DNA of 64,000 nt from NCBI GenBank assembly GCA_914767715.1, contig OU612072.1, positions 11,036,001 through 11,100,000 on the forward strand, read 5' to 3'. This document shows positions 43,903 to 56,700 of the stretch, piece by piece. This DNA is from Membranipora membranacea (lineage: Eukaryota > Bryozoa > Gymnolaemata > Cheilostomatida > Membraniporidae). Both the position numbers and the translations under genes were made by a program. The notes beneath the pieces were generated by a model that was given only the letters and a program-made list of their open reading frames with translations, had not been told where the DNA came from and did no database searches. How positions within the stretch are numbered: position 1 is the stretch's first letter; every line of letters starts with the position of its first letter.

Positions 43903-46886
43903 ATGTTTAGATCTTTGTTGGTGAAAGCTGTTTCGGCAGTAAACAATGCCACTCTGCCTGCTGTCTGCACCAGAAGCATAGGTAAGTCAAAACTAGTCGA
44001 CAATCGGCCAGTGACTGAAGACAATCAATTCAATCATCACCACTCCACTTCCACTTATTTAATAATCACTCGTGACTCAAGTCTGTGACTGTAGTAGAAG
44101 AGTGATGGTTTGAGTTTCAACATATCAAATATATGATTGTTTGTTTCCCATCTCTAATGATGTAGTATAAGGATTGAATCTTAACATCATTCCTGGTCAA
44201 TAGGAGGAAGGCCCTTATATACATACATCCTAGCTAGGATAGGATGTAATCATTCATCATTCTCATCATCATCATCATGTTGATTTATAATATTTTGTGA
44301 ATTTGTTATTTATGTTATTTGTTATATTTATTTGCCATTCACTAATGATTATATTATTTGGCTGGCTTGAGTCCAACCTTGACTGTTTTCATAGGTTTGC
44401 TGTTTGGTGAGAACGGAAAAAAACCCGCTTAGACCTATTGACACACTATTAATTTAACATCGATACATACAATTTTGGCAATTGGTTTATGTCCAATTTT
44501 CTGACCTGTAGACTTATCACCATCAGTGACCAAGGATTGATCATGGTTGTTGCTCAAGTTTTTATGCAGACAGTCCAAACAAAAAAAGGCAATGCAAAGG
44601 TAGGCCTAGGACCAGGCCTATCTTTGTACCAGCCAGATTGCCAGCAACCTTGTAGGCCTACATACCATTATATCTTGACTAAACGTAATATGTCTGCTTG
44701 TAGCCACTACTTCACAGAAGCTTAGTGGTAAAAAGGACACAAGAACAGATGATGAGGTCGATGCTGAATTTATCGAGTATCTCGGACGTTCTGACATCGA
44801 TGGATGGCAGCTGAGGAAGACCCTACAGACTATACATGTAAGTGTTGATCATGAATTGACCTCAATGCAGCTGATGGCAGCTAACTAGCTACTAATAACA
44901 TAGTATCCTAATTTCATGGGCCCCTAGGCTAATACCATGTATACTGATGCTACCACAGTAATAATTATTAGTAAGCGGGATGACCAGATAATACTAAGGG
45001 GAAGTTGTATTCATGATAGGCTAAGCCTTTTTAACTTTACTTCTACAACCAACTTGGCCAGTATTTGCGATGTCACGATCTTGCTAGGCACTACTACTAC
45101 CTTGATTTCGATACTCAAAAATAATTTTATTGTGATTATTATCCTGTTGTGAAAAGCATTTTGGAATGCTTAGCTGCCCTCTGTAACTGCAGCTTATCTT
45201 GTTGGCTGTTTGATCAATGGTTTCTTCATAATACATTGAGTCGTAGATTTATGTCTGTACTTCAACCAGAAAGCAGTTTGTAATGGAGTGTCTTTGGTCC
45301 TTGAAACATTGACGACTATCTGGATTATTATGATGTTAAGTTGACAGTCACTATTAAGTTTAGGCTAGTCATCATATCTTTATTAAACATCTGTTAATTT
45401 AGCAGAGACATTTTTTTTTATAGTTTGTCCACAGTGGACAGAACCATTTATGATGTATCCATTAATTTATCAGTAGTTGGGCTATTATTAACTTCAACTG
45501 TTAATTTAGCTTCTTGTCATACCTCCTCTTGATCTTTTTAATATCAGCCAAGATCATTATTCTTAAACTTTGCCACCTATTTAGTTTTTGTCTGAATTCT
45601 GTATCCTATATTCTTGAGTAATATAGAAGTCCTTCATCACTGTTATTGGTGTTAATAATTCAGTGTCATTGCTCTGACTTCTTTTCATGTGCTGACTGGT
45701 TGTGATACAGCCAGACAAGTCTGACTGAAGCTTGATCGAGCATGTCCTCCTGTGACAAGTGAAAAGCTACCCTGGGGGTTCATTATCGCAAGCCAGTAAA
45801 TATATTGGCTATTGAAAAGTCTCAGTCACTAAACTATTGCATAATCCATCAGGTTAAGCCTGCCTAGAAAACTTGTTTTGCCAATTGTTCCCCAAGAGTT
45901 CCGGTCTCTGACCCCTAACAGGATTGATAATGCTATTAATTTTGGTCTATTTTTGTAGTTGCGAGATGCCATCCCAGATCCTAGCATAATCGCAGCTGTA
46001 CTAAAGGCTTGTCGATCACAGAACGACTTGGCATTGGGTGTCAGATTCCTCGAAACTGTACAGGTTAGTAGACTAAAATATACCTTCATATCATGCAGAC
46101 TGAAAATTGTTTACAGAATTTTCATAGTCTTTCAAGAAGGGTTCCAATACATCACATAATATGTCAAAAAGATGCCGTAACTGAATGCCATATCATATAT
46201 AAGATGGTTGAGTCGTATTGTTCCTGAACCCAGGTTGATTTGAATTACCTCGGCCAGCTCTTTCTCGAAGACAACACAAGTTGGTTGCTCTAGCTACACC
46301 ACACGAAAAAAACTTGCTAACATTGAGGGAAAACCTGTTAGAACACGTTATTACTTGGTAAAAGTACTGCTGAAAGCTATCAACACCAAGCCTAGTTTAC
46401 ATAGTTGTGTAGTGTAGTTGATTTCTCTCAGTCACAATTCTTATCTTACAAAGTACATGATAAAAAATAGAGGTCCAGTTTGACTGTGCTTAAATTTCAG
46501 ACAAGCCGTAAACATACACCACCCAAACTACAAACTGCGCTTTATATCATAACCATATCATTCATATTTTTTTACCCACGAATATATTACAGAAGTTATC
46601 TTCTATTGAATTTTAAAATGCAAGGGGCACCTAACTCCAAAGTGTGCATCCCTGTTCCATGTCATTTGGTACTGAATTTGCAGTATGCTAAAAACTTATG
46701 TCTATTCAAATTCATAACATATTACCTGTTTTATTTTAGCTTAAATGCGGGCCACACAAAAAGGTTGTATGGCCATGGCTGGTAGAGCAGATTAAGCCCA
46801 CACTTACCGAGCTTGGCATGCCTACTCCAGAACAACTTGGATACGATAAACCAGAACTATATCTTAAAGATGTCATGGATATGTAA
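43903..46886 (+). CDS. COX5A: Cytochrome c oxidase subunit 5A, mitochondrial
   Basis: Four exons, 43903-43981, 44704-44837, 45959-46063 and 46740-46886 (TAA), have GT-AG sites and matching phases, giving 154 residues, the usual COX5A length. The first exon encodes a basic, hydroxylated mitochondrial presequence (MFRSLLVKAVSAV...CTRSI). The mature part shows the family blocks DDEVDAEFIEYLGRSDIDGW and QLRKTLQ, then PDPSIIAAVLKACRSQNDLA, VRFLETVQ, WPWLVEQIKPTLTELGMPTP and EQLGYDK. COX5A is a nuclear-encoded subunit of respiratory complex IV on the matrix side of the inner membrane. The exon-2 acceptor at 44701-44703 is the one that keeps the frame; a later AG gives a stop. Confidence 0.95.
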
Positions 46887-49800
46887 GACTGTGCCAACTA
46901 GCTAGTTTTTCGTTAAAAGCAAAGGTATTGTGAGCCTTTTTTGATGTATGATCAGTGATAATTGGGTGTCAAGCGGTGTGTGCCAATTTAAAGGTATCAT
47001 ATTGTCTGCTCCCATTGTACCTGATCATATTTCAACTTAGACTTACATGACTAGCAGGAAGAACCATGCCAAAGGACGAATTTTTCAAGCATTATTTTTT
47101 GTTGTGCACTTTTAGTACCTTGAAATAATGTTTGGGGAATTGTGCCCCGCGAATTAAAAATTAGGAAATATTTATTTTGGCCATGTTGAGATGTCGTTTT
47201 CTTGCATATCCTCACCTCCGATTTTAGGTTTATTTTGCGTGCGGGTGTTGTTGTCATTTCAATGTGCAAGCTTCAAAATATAGTTACTGGTAAATAAAAG
47301 TTACCTCAATATGATAGAAACAGGCTAGTATTCAATTACTTCATGTTAGGAAATGATTTTAGCTCCACTTGAAGTTTGGTTGTTTTTCAAAATTGGCATA
47401 GATAATGCAGGAACATCACACTAATCATTACAGAGATTATTCATTGACAATCATCAACCCTTCCAGTATTCATAGTTGTTCTTTCTGCTTTGATATTCAA
47501 CGAGATCAGCTGATAATAGGCCTTCAGGCAGGCATTATATTGGATCTAGTTGAAACTAAGCTGAATCGCCCATTTACCAGTAACCTACATGTTCAGTAAT
47601 GGCCGTCAAGCAAACACAACACTGTGTACCATTAACTTTTTACTATCAAAATTAGTTGTTGATTTTGATTGCGAATAATACCATATTACATGGAAACACT
47701 ATTTCCCTAGTAGATTGGGGCATGAATCAGCCTGATGTTCCAGAACTCCAGTGACTTATGAATACACCTTGTATCACAAGAGAGCCGATTTCAGTACAGC
47801 CTGATATATTCGCCCATATTATTTGCCCATAAAACCGCGTACCAGTGTTGAAAAAACAATATCATATACTCTTTGAAGCCATCCATCCTCTTGTAAAACT
47901 GGGAGTAAGAGACATCACATCAAAAAATGTTGGAAATCAGACAATGTCATAATATAAACAATCAACGCAAAAATATTAAAAAAAAGTCGCATAATTTGGT
48001 CAAGTTCAGTGCACAAGTTAGCCTTGCTCTCTGCTCATCCAGTTATCTATAGCTTCCAACACAAATTTCCTCTCATATGCTCATTTATTGTCAATTCCCA
48101 GCTGCACTGGATATTATTGTCTAACTTTTTATGAGGGGTCTGGGGCTTCATATTGCTATAGTCTATGATGTCAGCTCATCAGGCATTGGGTCATATTCCA
48201 GTATTATCCAGGATGTCCATAAAGTCATGTGACATAGAAATGTGATGTCACTTGCTTCAAACTTGGATTGTAATCATCCAAATGATTATCAGCCCACAAT
48301 AGAATTAGATGATGTCTTCTATGTATTCAGTGGAAATTATGCTCAGTTGGGACAATGAAGGAACATTTTTGTTGAATTCACTCAGCACACCTGGTTTTAG
48401 GCCCTTGGTTCTGTTTTTGATTGACTGAATACAAATCAACACTAGCCAACATCTTACTCACTCTCTTTACTTTACTAAGACACCCATCTCAGCTGTCAAA
48501 ATTTTAGTGTCAGCTAACTTTCAGTGACCTCCAAACTAGCTATACCCAAATTTAGCTAGCATTCACTCCTAGGGTAGCCATCTGAAGTTGTGCGCAAATC
48601 GGTTTTCAAGTGATGATACAGCGCGGAATGCTGTTTTGAGCACAGGGTATTGATCACGAGTTTGAAGTCCAACTTCATGATCAAGTCTTGTGTCTGGAAT
48701 GCTTTCCCCCAATTTCTTGATTTTAGTCATCAAATTATTTTTTACCTCTGGCCCAAGATCTTGCATCCTTGTTTTTCCTTTGATTTTAAGTCAACCCAAC
48801 ACTAGCAAAACCAATCTGGCTGACTAGCTAACTCTCCTAAGGTAGTCATCTGATATTGCAAGTAATTGATAGATCAGATCTCAGCTCTAACCTCCAAGCT
48901 TCCCTCATATCAAGCTGAGGCTGTACAATAGACTTGATAACTATTATTAAAGTGGAGGACAACCACAAAAGTTATATTTTGATATTTGATGTGTAATGAT
49001 GTACTCCATCTAAATTTGGATGTTAAAAATAAATGTTAAATTTGAAAATTATAATTATTTCAATTACAAACTCTCTTCCATCATTTTGTTTCAGTAACTG
49101 AAATACCCGTACTCTCCAAATAGATATGTTATTGGAAAAAAATGATGTTTTTTTGTGTCAATCTTAATATTTAAACAGTCATCTCAGTGACAAAATCTTC
49201 TACAAAAACAATGTTATTGCTTACAATAACAACAATTAAGCATTTTCTTTAAGATTATAACAGCTTCTCAACTTGATTCAGTTTATTGCAGCCATGGGGT
49301 GGAGGGGCTACTGACTGCCCTATGGTGCAGCTCCAAAGCTTTTATCTTGCATTTCTATTGTTGAGTATATTGCCTACTGGTGAAGGTTTATTGCATCTTG
49401 ATACGTATTTAGTGGTGCCAGTGTTGTCTTCTACTTTAAGCCTAAGCAATCCTTGCTTTCTGTTTATTTATTTTCACACAAGACAGCAACTTATCGTGTG
49501 TGCGTAATGCTCTACAGAACTAAATGTAATGAAACGCTACACAGCATGGTAAACCTGTGGATTAAAATAAAAGGTCTAGCATCACTCGTCAAATTTGTCA
49601 TTAGGCCATAATGGAAATTTGACCAGGTAAATAAATTATCAATCACTTGCCCAGGACCATTTTAGCCTCACTAAAATTGTCTCCCAGCACTTATGCAACA
49701 AAAGACATGGAAAGCACATTCCCTCCTACCTCTGTACTGGTCCAAAATTTTCTAGGCAGATCAAGAAACGAGTTGGAATGTTACATGGATATCTCAATCT

Positions 49801-50339
49801 TTATTTTGATCACATCATTGTTTAGTCCTACAGTCTAATGTGTGTAGCGCAGTGAAATAAGTGAACCTGTCACAAAACATTTCCTACAACTGGCACTGGC
49901 GATTATATGATGTTACGTCTGGATTTATGTTTTATGTGTGAACTCAAATTACTGCTCTCAGTTGACCTAGTCTACATTGTATGCGTGCACATCAACGACT
50001 ACGACAACGGGAAATTCCTTCTAATAAGGTATTGTAATGAAGCAGGCTTGCATTTGTGATGTAAAGACAAAAATTCGTAATTGATACCAAAGATTGTTTG
50101 ACCCTAATGCTCAACACATGTTCTAAAAAATTAACGTCTGCATGGGAAGTGTACTTGCTTGCTGATTTGCTATTTTGTAATATATCTTAACTATGATTGG
50201 ATGAGAGGTAAGCCCCGCCCCTAACAGATTGACAGCTGTTGCCTTTGCCTTACAGGTGCTAGCTAGGTGCTATGAGGTGAAGCTAGGTATAGAACTGGCT
50301 TGCTGACAGTCAACCCCATCTTGTGCTGATTGTTCCAGG
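46887..50339. other. Intergenic DNA between COX5A and collagen, including COX5A 3' UTR
   Basis: An aataaa at 47293-47298, about 400 bp past the COX5A stop, is a likely polyadenylation signal. The rest shows no gene I can support. A minus frame at 48569-48766 (65 codons) and plus frames at 49286 and 49647 have no recognisable domain. A loosely repeated segment (ctagcta...cct(a/c)gggtag(c/t)catctga) occurs near 48535-48585 and 48820-48855. Confidence 0.5.
47293..47298 (+). terminator. Probable COX5A polyadenylation signal
   Basis: A canonical aataaa follows the COX5A stop codon at 46886 by roughly 400 bases. It is the first good match I noted downstream in the sense direction. Confidence 0.4.
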
Positions 50340-50788
50340 TAAGATGTTTTCTTTGAGTCTTCATTTTGCTGAGAGCAGAATTTCTGGGCAGGAGAGGCTG
50401 CCGATACCTTTGATTACATAACACTCGGGACACTTAGCGTGCTGACAATTGATTCAAATGCTGATAAACCACTTTAATTTCTTCTGATTGCTCTTAGTTG
50501 GATTTCGAATAGGCTATCTGTATACTTAACAAGTCTTTGGACTATCACTAAGGTTAACCAAATATCAATACCTGTTTGTTGATACCTTTCTTCTATACTT
50601 TCATTTACATACCTCCGTTTGATTTTGCTTTTCTAGGTGCCCCATAAACGTTGGCATACCTATAACAGCAGACTGAGGAGGGTAGTGGGAGTTGCCTGTT
50701 ATCGCCAGGTCGTTGGATAAGCTAGCCTGGGTTTCTCTTGGATTTCTATACAGAGGGCAGTCTGGGCTCCGGCCCGTAAGCAGACAGA
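50185..50788 (+). promoter_or_regulatory. Collagen promoter and 5' leader with a likely intron
   Basis: An inverted CCAAT (attgg near 50196) and a GC box (ccccgcccct near 50213) precede a probable non-coding first exon ending at ttccag/gtaaga (about 50338). A good acceptor (gcttttctag, about 50636) begins a second leader segment that runs into the ATG at 50789. The arrangement implies a 5' UTR intron of about 300 bp. Start site not determined. Confidence 0.4.
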
Positions 50789-53700
50789 ATGAAATACACA
50801 ATAGTATTAGCCGTGTGCTGCACAGCACTTGTTGCTGCTCAATGTAAGTTTATTTGACAATATGCACAGAGTACCCTGGAGTCCAGTATTCGCTGGATGT
50901 GATGCTCGCCATTTTGCTCATGCTTGATATGGCTAGATTTAAGGCTAGCTAACATTTAATATCTCTCTTTGATTTAAACAGATTTCTAGCGAGCCAAAAC
51001 TTATTGCTAGCAAAGTCCTTCCTGAACTGAACTCCAGCTTATATAAACTCCATAAGGGTACTCGGAAAGCCATTAGTTGCTATTCTTTTAAAATTTTTGT
51101 TATGAGGATTCATTTATGTGAGAAGGATGCTCACCTCAAATTCAAACTTAAGGCGCTCAAATCAAGGTGGGAGATAAAAGTCACAAAAAACTAACTGTCA
51201 GTTATCGAGAGGGTATTTGTTACCAGTTAGCAATACTGTCACCTAAAACTCATGAGACATATGGCACGATTGGCTGTTTAAAACGGCAGATAAGTAGGGC
51301 AAAATCGACTTCTGGCCCTTGGTAAATTGCATCATATGAAGCATAGACATATGAAGACCCGTCAAAGGAAACCTAATTGAATAACATTGTTTTTCATTTT
51401 CAAGATTTGGTGAATTGTTGTCACCTCCATGGGCTAGCAACTGAAATTGTATTAGAGTTTAATCACAGAGTAAGGATATATCCTTACTCTGTGGTTAATT
51501 ATTGAGGTAATACTGTGGCCCCAAATTTATGTCTCAAGTCTGGCTTTGCTCAAGATGACATAGAAGAAAATCTTCCAAGTAGTATTTTCTCTCTAATTCC
51601 TCAGTCTATTCAAATAAATTGATCAATTATTTTGTCCAGCGCTAATTTTTTAGATTTGATTGAATTTGGAGCCTGTGAAAACAAAATATCCTTGCTTAAG
51701 TCAAGGAGTAACAGAACAGTAACATTGTTTAAGGTACATTTTTACCATTGCGATCAGCATGAAAAACACTACCAGAAACAGCTGAATGATGTTGCATTTC
51801 TAGCCACTTTTTGCATAGGCTGCCACAGGTACTGTTAGTCCTTTTCAAAATCTAATATCGGAGACATAAGAAATTTATTTGATGTCCCAGATTGTTAAAG
51901 TTGACAGTGATATAATCCGTCTGAGTATGTCATATTAGAAGCAGCCGCTGCTGTCATTTTTTATACGTTTCTCTGCTTTAATTAGCGTATGTATGGTTTT
52001 CATTAATTTCTGTTTCCTTAGTCAAATAGCTGAGTAACTCGATCCTTAGCCTCTGTTCCTATCAATCATCTTACAATCGAACACAGATGTTTTGCAGACC
52101 AAAGTTGTCGTCAAATCACAGGCTAAATCAAAAGTATTGTTTTATGTGCAGTTGTGTAGGCAATTATATTATGTGATGTGAGCTGTAAAATCACAGCATC
52201 AATCCCTACCACTACATATAAGGCCAGATAAACTATTCCCCCCACCTGATCTAAGAGCGCAGCTTCATTGTATTATATTATGAAACGCTTGTGATAGGCA
52301 CAAAGAGGGATTTTGATACTCACTTTATAGTGAAAAAAGGGAAATTACATAATGCTAACAGAAAATTTTATCTGGGTGGGATTTAATTCCTGAAAATAAT
52401 AACCCAAAGGTAAAATCAATTTCATAGCCTGTCTCTTATATGTCAGCCCAAGATATCTCCCGACCTACCCAAGCAATGGGACCGAAGTGGCATAGAAATC
52501 AATTGCTGTTTCACTTTCCCACTTGATTTTCTTGTTTATTCTAGAACAGGCACAACTACATTTGAAATTCTTTTTATCGGTTTTGTCCAAACTAAAACTC
52601 AATTAGAAAAAAAAGCTTTTAGAAAATATAAGTGCTTTGTCTAAGAATGTTTTATGGATGGTTTTCACTGTCTTGAATTGTCACAGGCATGTTGATAACG
52701 TATTTCTATATTTTTTATTTTGTAGACAAGGGACCAGCTCCAATTCCGGTAAGCTTCACCAGATCTTATTTAGAACACCTTGTTGGCAATACTATTAATT
52801 TGAAGACGAATCAATACAGTTCACCCACAGCCCAAATCCAATCAAACTGTTGAATGGGGTTGATGAAGTTTTGGATATTAATAACTCAGCAATTGTTAAC
52901 AGAAGCATATTTTGCTAGTTATTTTAGTTAAAACTAAGTCTGTCGTAGGAAACCAATTTCTTTTATTATTTTTTAACTGGGAGTTGCCCCCCCCCCTTGG
53001 AAATGTGAGGATAAGTCCTTCTTCCATGTGTTAAATGTGAGGCTTTTTTAGCATCATGATTGATTTATCAAACCAATTGAATGCGATCATTATTGTAAAT
53101 AGCAGGGACAACCACCAATGCAACAACTACCAGTAAGAAGCTCTGCTTGATATATTTGTGCTTGAGCTGTTACTTTGAGGTTCTAAATAATGTAGTGAAA
53201 TTCTAACTTACGCATGCTAATGACATTCCAATATGTGATTTTCCTTTGACCCGACAATTTGACGACAATTTGTCGATCCAGAATGTGGTTGATCGGAAAT
53301 GTATGAAGGGATAGGTAAATGGCCTACTGAGGTGTAATTGGTCAATATATAATAAAATAGATAATTGTCGAGGCAAATTAGAACCATCCATGATGTATGT
53401 TCAAATACTGATGAGTCAACGCCTATGGTCCATTTTGTCTGCTGTTGGACTTCCTGTTCGGAGGAGAGGGCTAACTGCTCTGTAAATCCACCGAAGGACC
53501 AAAGCAGGTTTTAGTCTAGCAGCTAGTTCAGCAGTAGTTGTGCAATAATTTTACGCTCAAAAAATTGTCAGCACTTCTGGGTAAAACATTATGCATAGTG
53601 TTAGAAATTGTCCTCCCCTTTCATGTATAAGGTGTCAAAGCCTAGTGCGAGCCCAATATTGGTATTGGAATGTCATGCTTTATACTAACACTGATGTCTT

Positions 53701-56700
53701 GTACTGCCGATTTATGCTGTTAACTGATTTGTAATGTCTTGTCTGCTGTAATCTTAGCTGGACACAAGGGCCTCACCTATGGGTATGATGCAGGTAAATA
53801 TAACATTTGTTTTCCTGACCTGCAGAACGTGATGAATTTTCAAATTGCTTCCCCTTTTTACCCCTGTTTCATTTACTGTTAGTTTCTATTTGGTCATCTA
53901 CTATCCTAGATTCAATAATGGTAATGTTAATAATGATAATTGCCATAACTAGATCCATGAATACCACCCCTTGTATTGATTGACGTGATTGTACGGTGAT
54001 AGGCAACAAATATAAAATATTATACCACTTGAGATGCCCCACTACAACCATATTTATGAGGGGTTTGCATGTAAGGTGTCTGTTATGAGTCGGCATGTTG
54101 TGCTTATGATTATACTTTTTCACTTTGCAGTTCAAAGAAATTGAATATCACTGTTTGCTGTTGTGATTTCTCTTAGACCCCTTATTAAAACTTATGATTA
54201 TTTTCACTGAGCCCCTTGAATGTGTTACATCGCAATGCTTTAAAAGCATGGCAATGTTATAAGTGAGTCTCAACTGTTTCATAGGGTCAACCAGGATCCC
54301 CCGGACCACGTGGACCTTCTGGACCACCAGGACCATCAGGCTTTCAGGGACCTAAGGGACCAGATGGTCCACCAGGACCAATGGGACCTCAGGGAGATAT
54401 AGGCATGCAGGGTGCTGAAGGAGTACCAGGCAAGCAGGGAGAGCTTGGACGCGATGGAGAGCCCGGACCTTCAGGTATGACTGACAATATGAAAATATCC
54501 GGATTGAGACCGAATCTTAAAAAATACACCAGTATTTCTGTCTGTTATTGAGATTTCACATGTTGATAGGAAAAACAGACTGAATACTGTATACTGGTAC
54601 AGATATTGCTCTGTTTTTATATAACATTTTATCTATATTATCTATATCTGTATTATTTTATCTTCACATTTTATTAGACATTTTATAGACAACTAAAAAT
54701 AATATAGCTGTTTATAAAACTCGTAATATATTCTTTGATGTTTTAAAACTTTGATATATTTTATTATCCAGGTCTGCCAGGAGCCGCTGGTGAGAGAGGA
54801 CAAGATGGTCTACCAGGAATGGCTGGACTCAAGGGACACAGAGGTGTGATATGAGAACTCAATATTCACTTGTGTAGCGCACTCAATTATATATGCAGAT
54901 TTGAAGTAGTTATGTTAAAAAAGCAAAATCGGTTTGATTATGCCATTTTGTGGATCTGTTTTAAATGCAAAATATAAGCCTGTTGACTGATAATATTTTA
55001 ACAACACCGCCTTCATTAAGCATACAAACATGCACTTTTAACATTTTTCTCCAGGTTTCCCCGGACCCCAGGGACAGCGTGGAGATGTAGGTGGTGTTGG
55101 AGCCCCCGGAGAGCAAGGTTCTCAGGGAGTAGTAGGTGCTGTTGGACCAACTGGACAGGCTGGTCGACAAGGAGAGAGAGGCCCAGTAGGACCTGTAGGT
55201 CTGCCCGGAGAGCTCGGATCTGATGGACCATCCGGACCTACTGGATCTCAAGGTAGGCTGAAAGACAAACTATTCATTATTCATGAGGAATATATTATTA
55301 GCTTCCTGCGTGTGTGTTGTAGTATCCTTAAAACTGATGGTCGACGCTTGTAAATATCTGAATATACTTGACTTGATGTGGAATGGTTAAACTGATATTT
55401 GGGGGTCAGATCCTAATTACAGTAACGTTATCCTGCTCACAGTTACCTAGACTGCTATCATTTAAGACGTTTTGAGTATTTGCCTTTTTTCTGTTATCTC
55501 TTCATTTGAGCTTAGCTAATAGAATACATGTTGTGTGTTACCAGTTGGATGATGCTGATGTCAGTGATTGTTTCTTTCTTCTCTCAGGTCCCCCAGGACC
55601 ACCAGGTTCACTTGGATTACCCGGTATCTCTGGAGACCCGGGATCACCTGGACCACAGGGACAGTCAGGACCAAGAGGGCAGACTGGATCAGATGGTGTT
55701 GACGGTAAGCGTGGAGACAGTGGATCTACTGGTAACCCAGGACGTGATGGTGCTGCAGGTATGTGAATTAGGACTGCATAGAATGTTGTTGGTTATGGTC
55801 CCATCATAAAGGAATCACTGATTCATTTACAAGTATATGTAACCATTTATTGTCACTTTGACACCAAATCTGAATCATTGAAAATTATAATACATGGAAG
55901 AAACATATATTTTTATGTTTAATCCAATCATTTTCTTCGACGTAAATCTTTTTTTAAATTCTGTTCTCGGCTTGTCATTACAAAAACTCTAGAATGGATG
56001 GTATTATGTATTTCAATTTTGCAGGAAAGCCTGGTGATGCTGGAGAGGATGGTGGCCCAGGACCCCGTGGACCCTCTGGAATGCCCGGACGCCCAGGACC
56101 TACTGGTGTAAGCGGAGGTGTTGGGTCCCCAGGACTCCCAGGAGAGCGTGGAATGCCAGGCTCACCAGGTTTGTTATTAGTTACTGCTGTGATTAATCAT
56201 CAGAAGAGCAGACAAACACAATTTCCACAACGCAACATTAAGCTTAGTTCATAAGAAAACTCCAAACAATTATAGCATTTCCCATTGTTCACACTCTCAG
56301 TTAGGTGGAGAGGCAATAATCTTGATACCTTGTAGATATCCCTTTGGTTAATGCTTTGTTGGAAAGTGTGGTGCTTGTCATCTATGCCGTGGTTAACGAT
56401 TTTATTCTCGCCTCTAATTATATGGTTTTCTGCCCATTGGACCAAGAGTAATATGTTTGTGATGGGGGTGAGTTGTCAGGATATATGTCGTAAATGTGCA
56501 AATAGATAGGAATAAGTACTGTTAGAAAATAATATGAATCAAATTTTTTTATCGACCACATTCTCTCTTTATTTGATCAGGAATCTCAGGAGATATCGGT
56601 ATCCAGGGAGAGCAGGGTAACCCAGGAGTACCAGGAGACCGTGGATCTACTGGAGAGGCTGGACCACGAGGAGAGACCGGACCTTTAGGATTACCCGGAC

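Noticed and set aside
48569-48766. 65-codon minus ORF in the COX5A-collagen interval
   Set aside because: Looks somewhat protein-like but has no recognisable family, no exon partners and no repeat ends.
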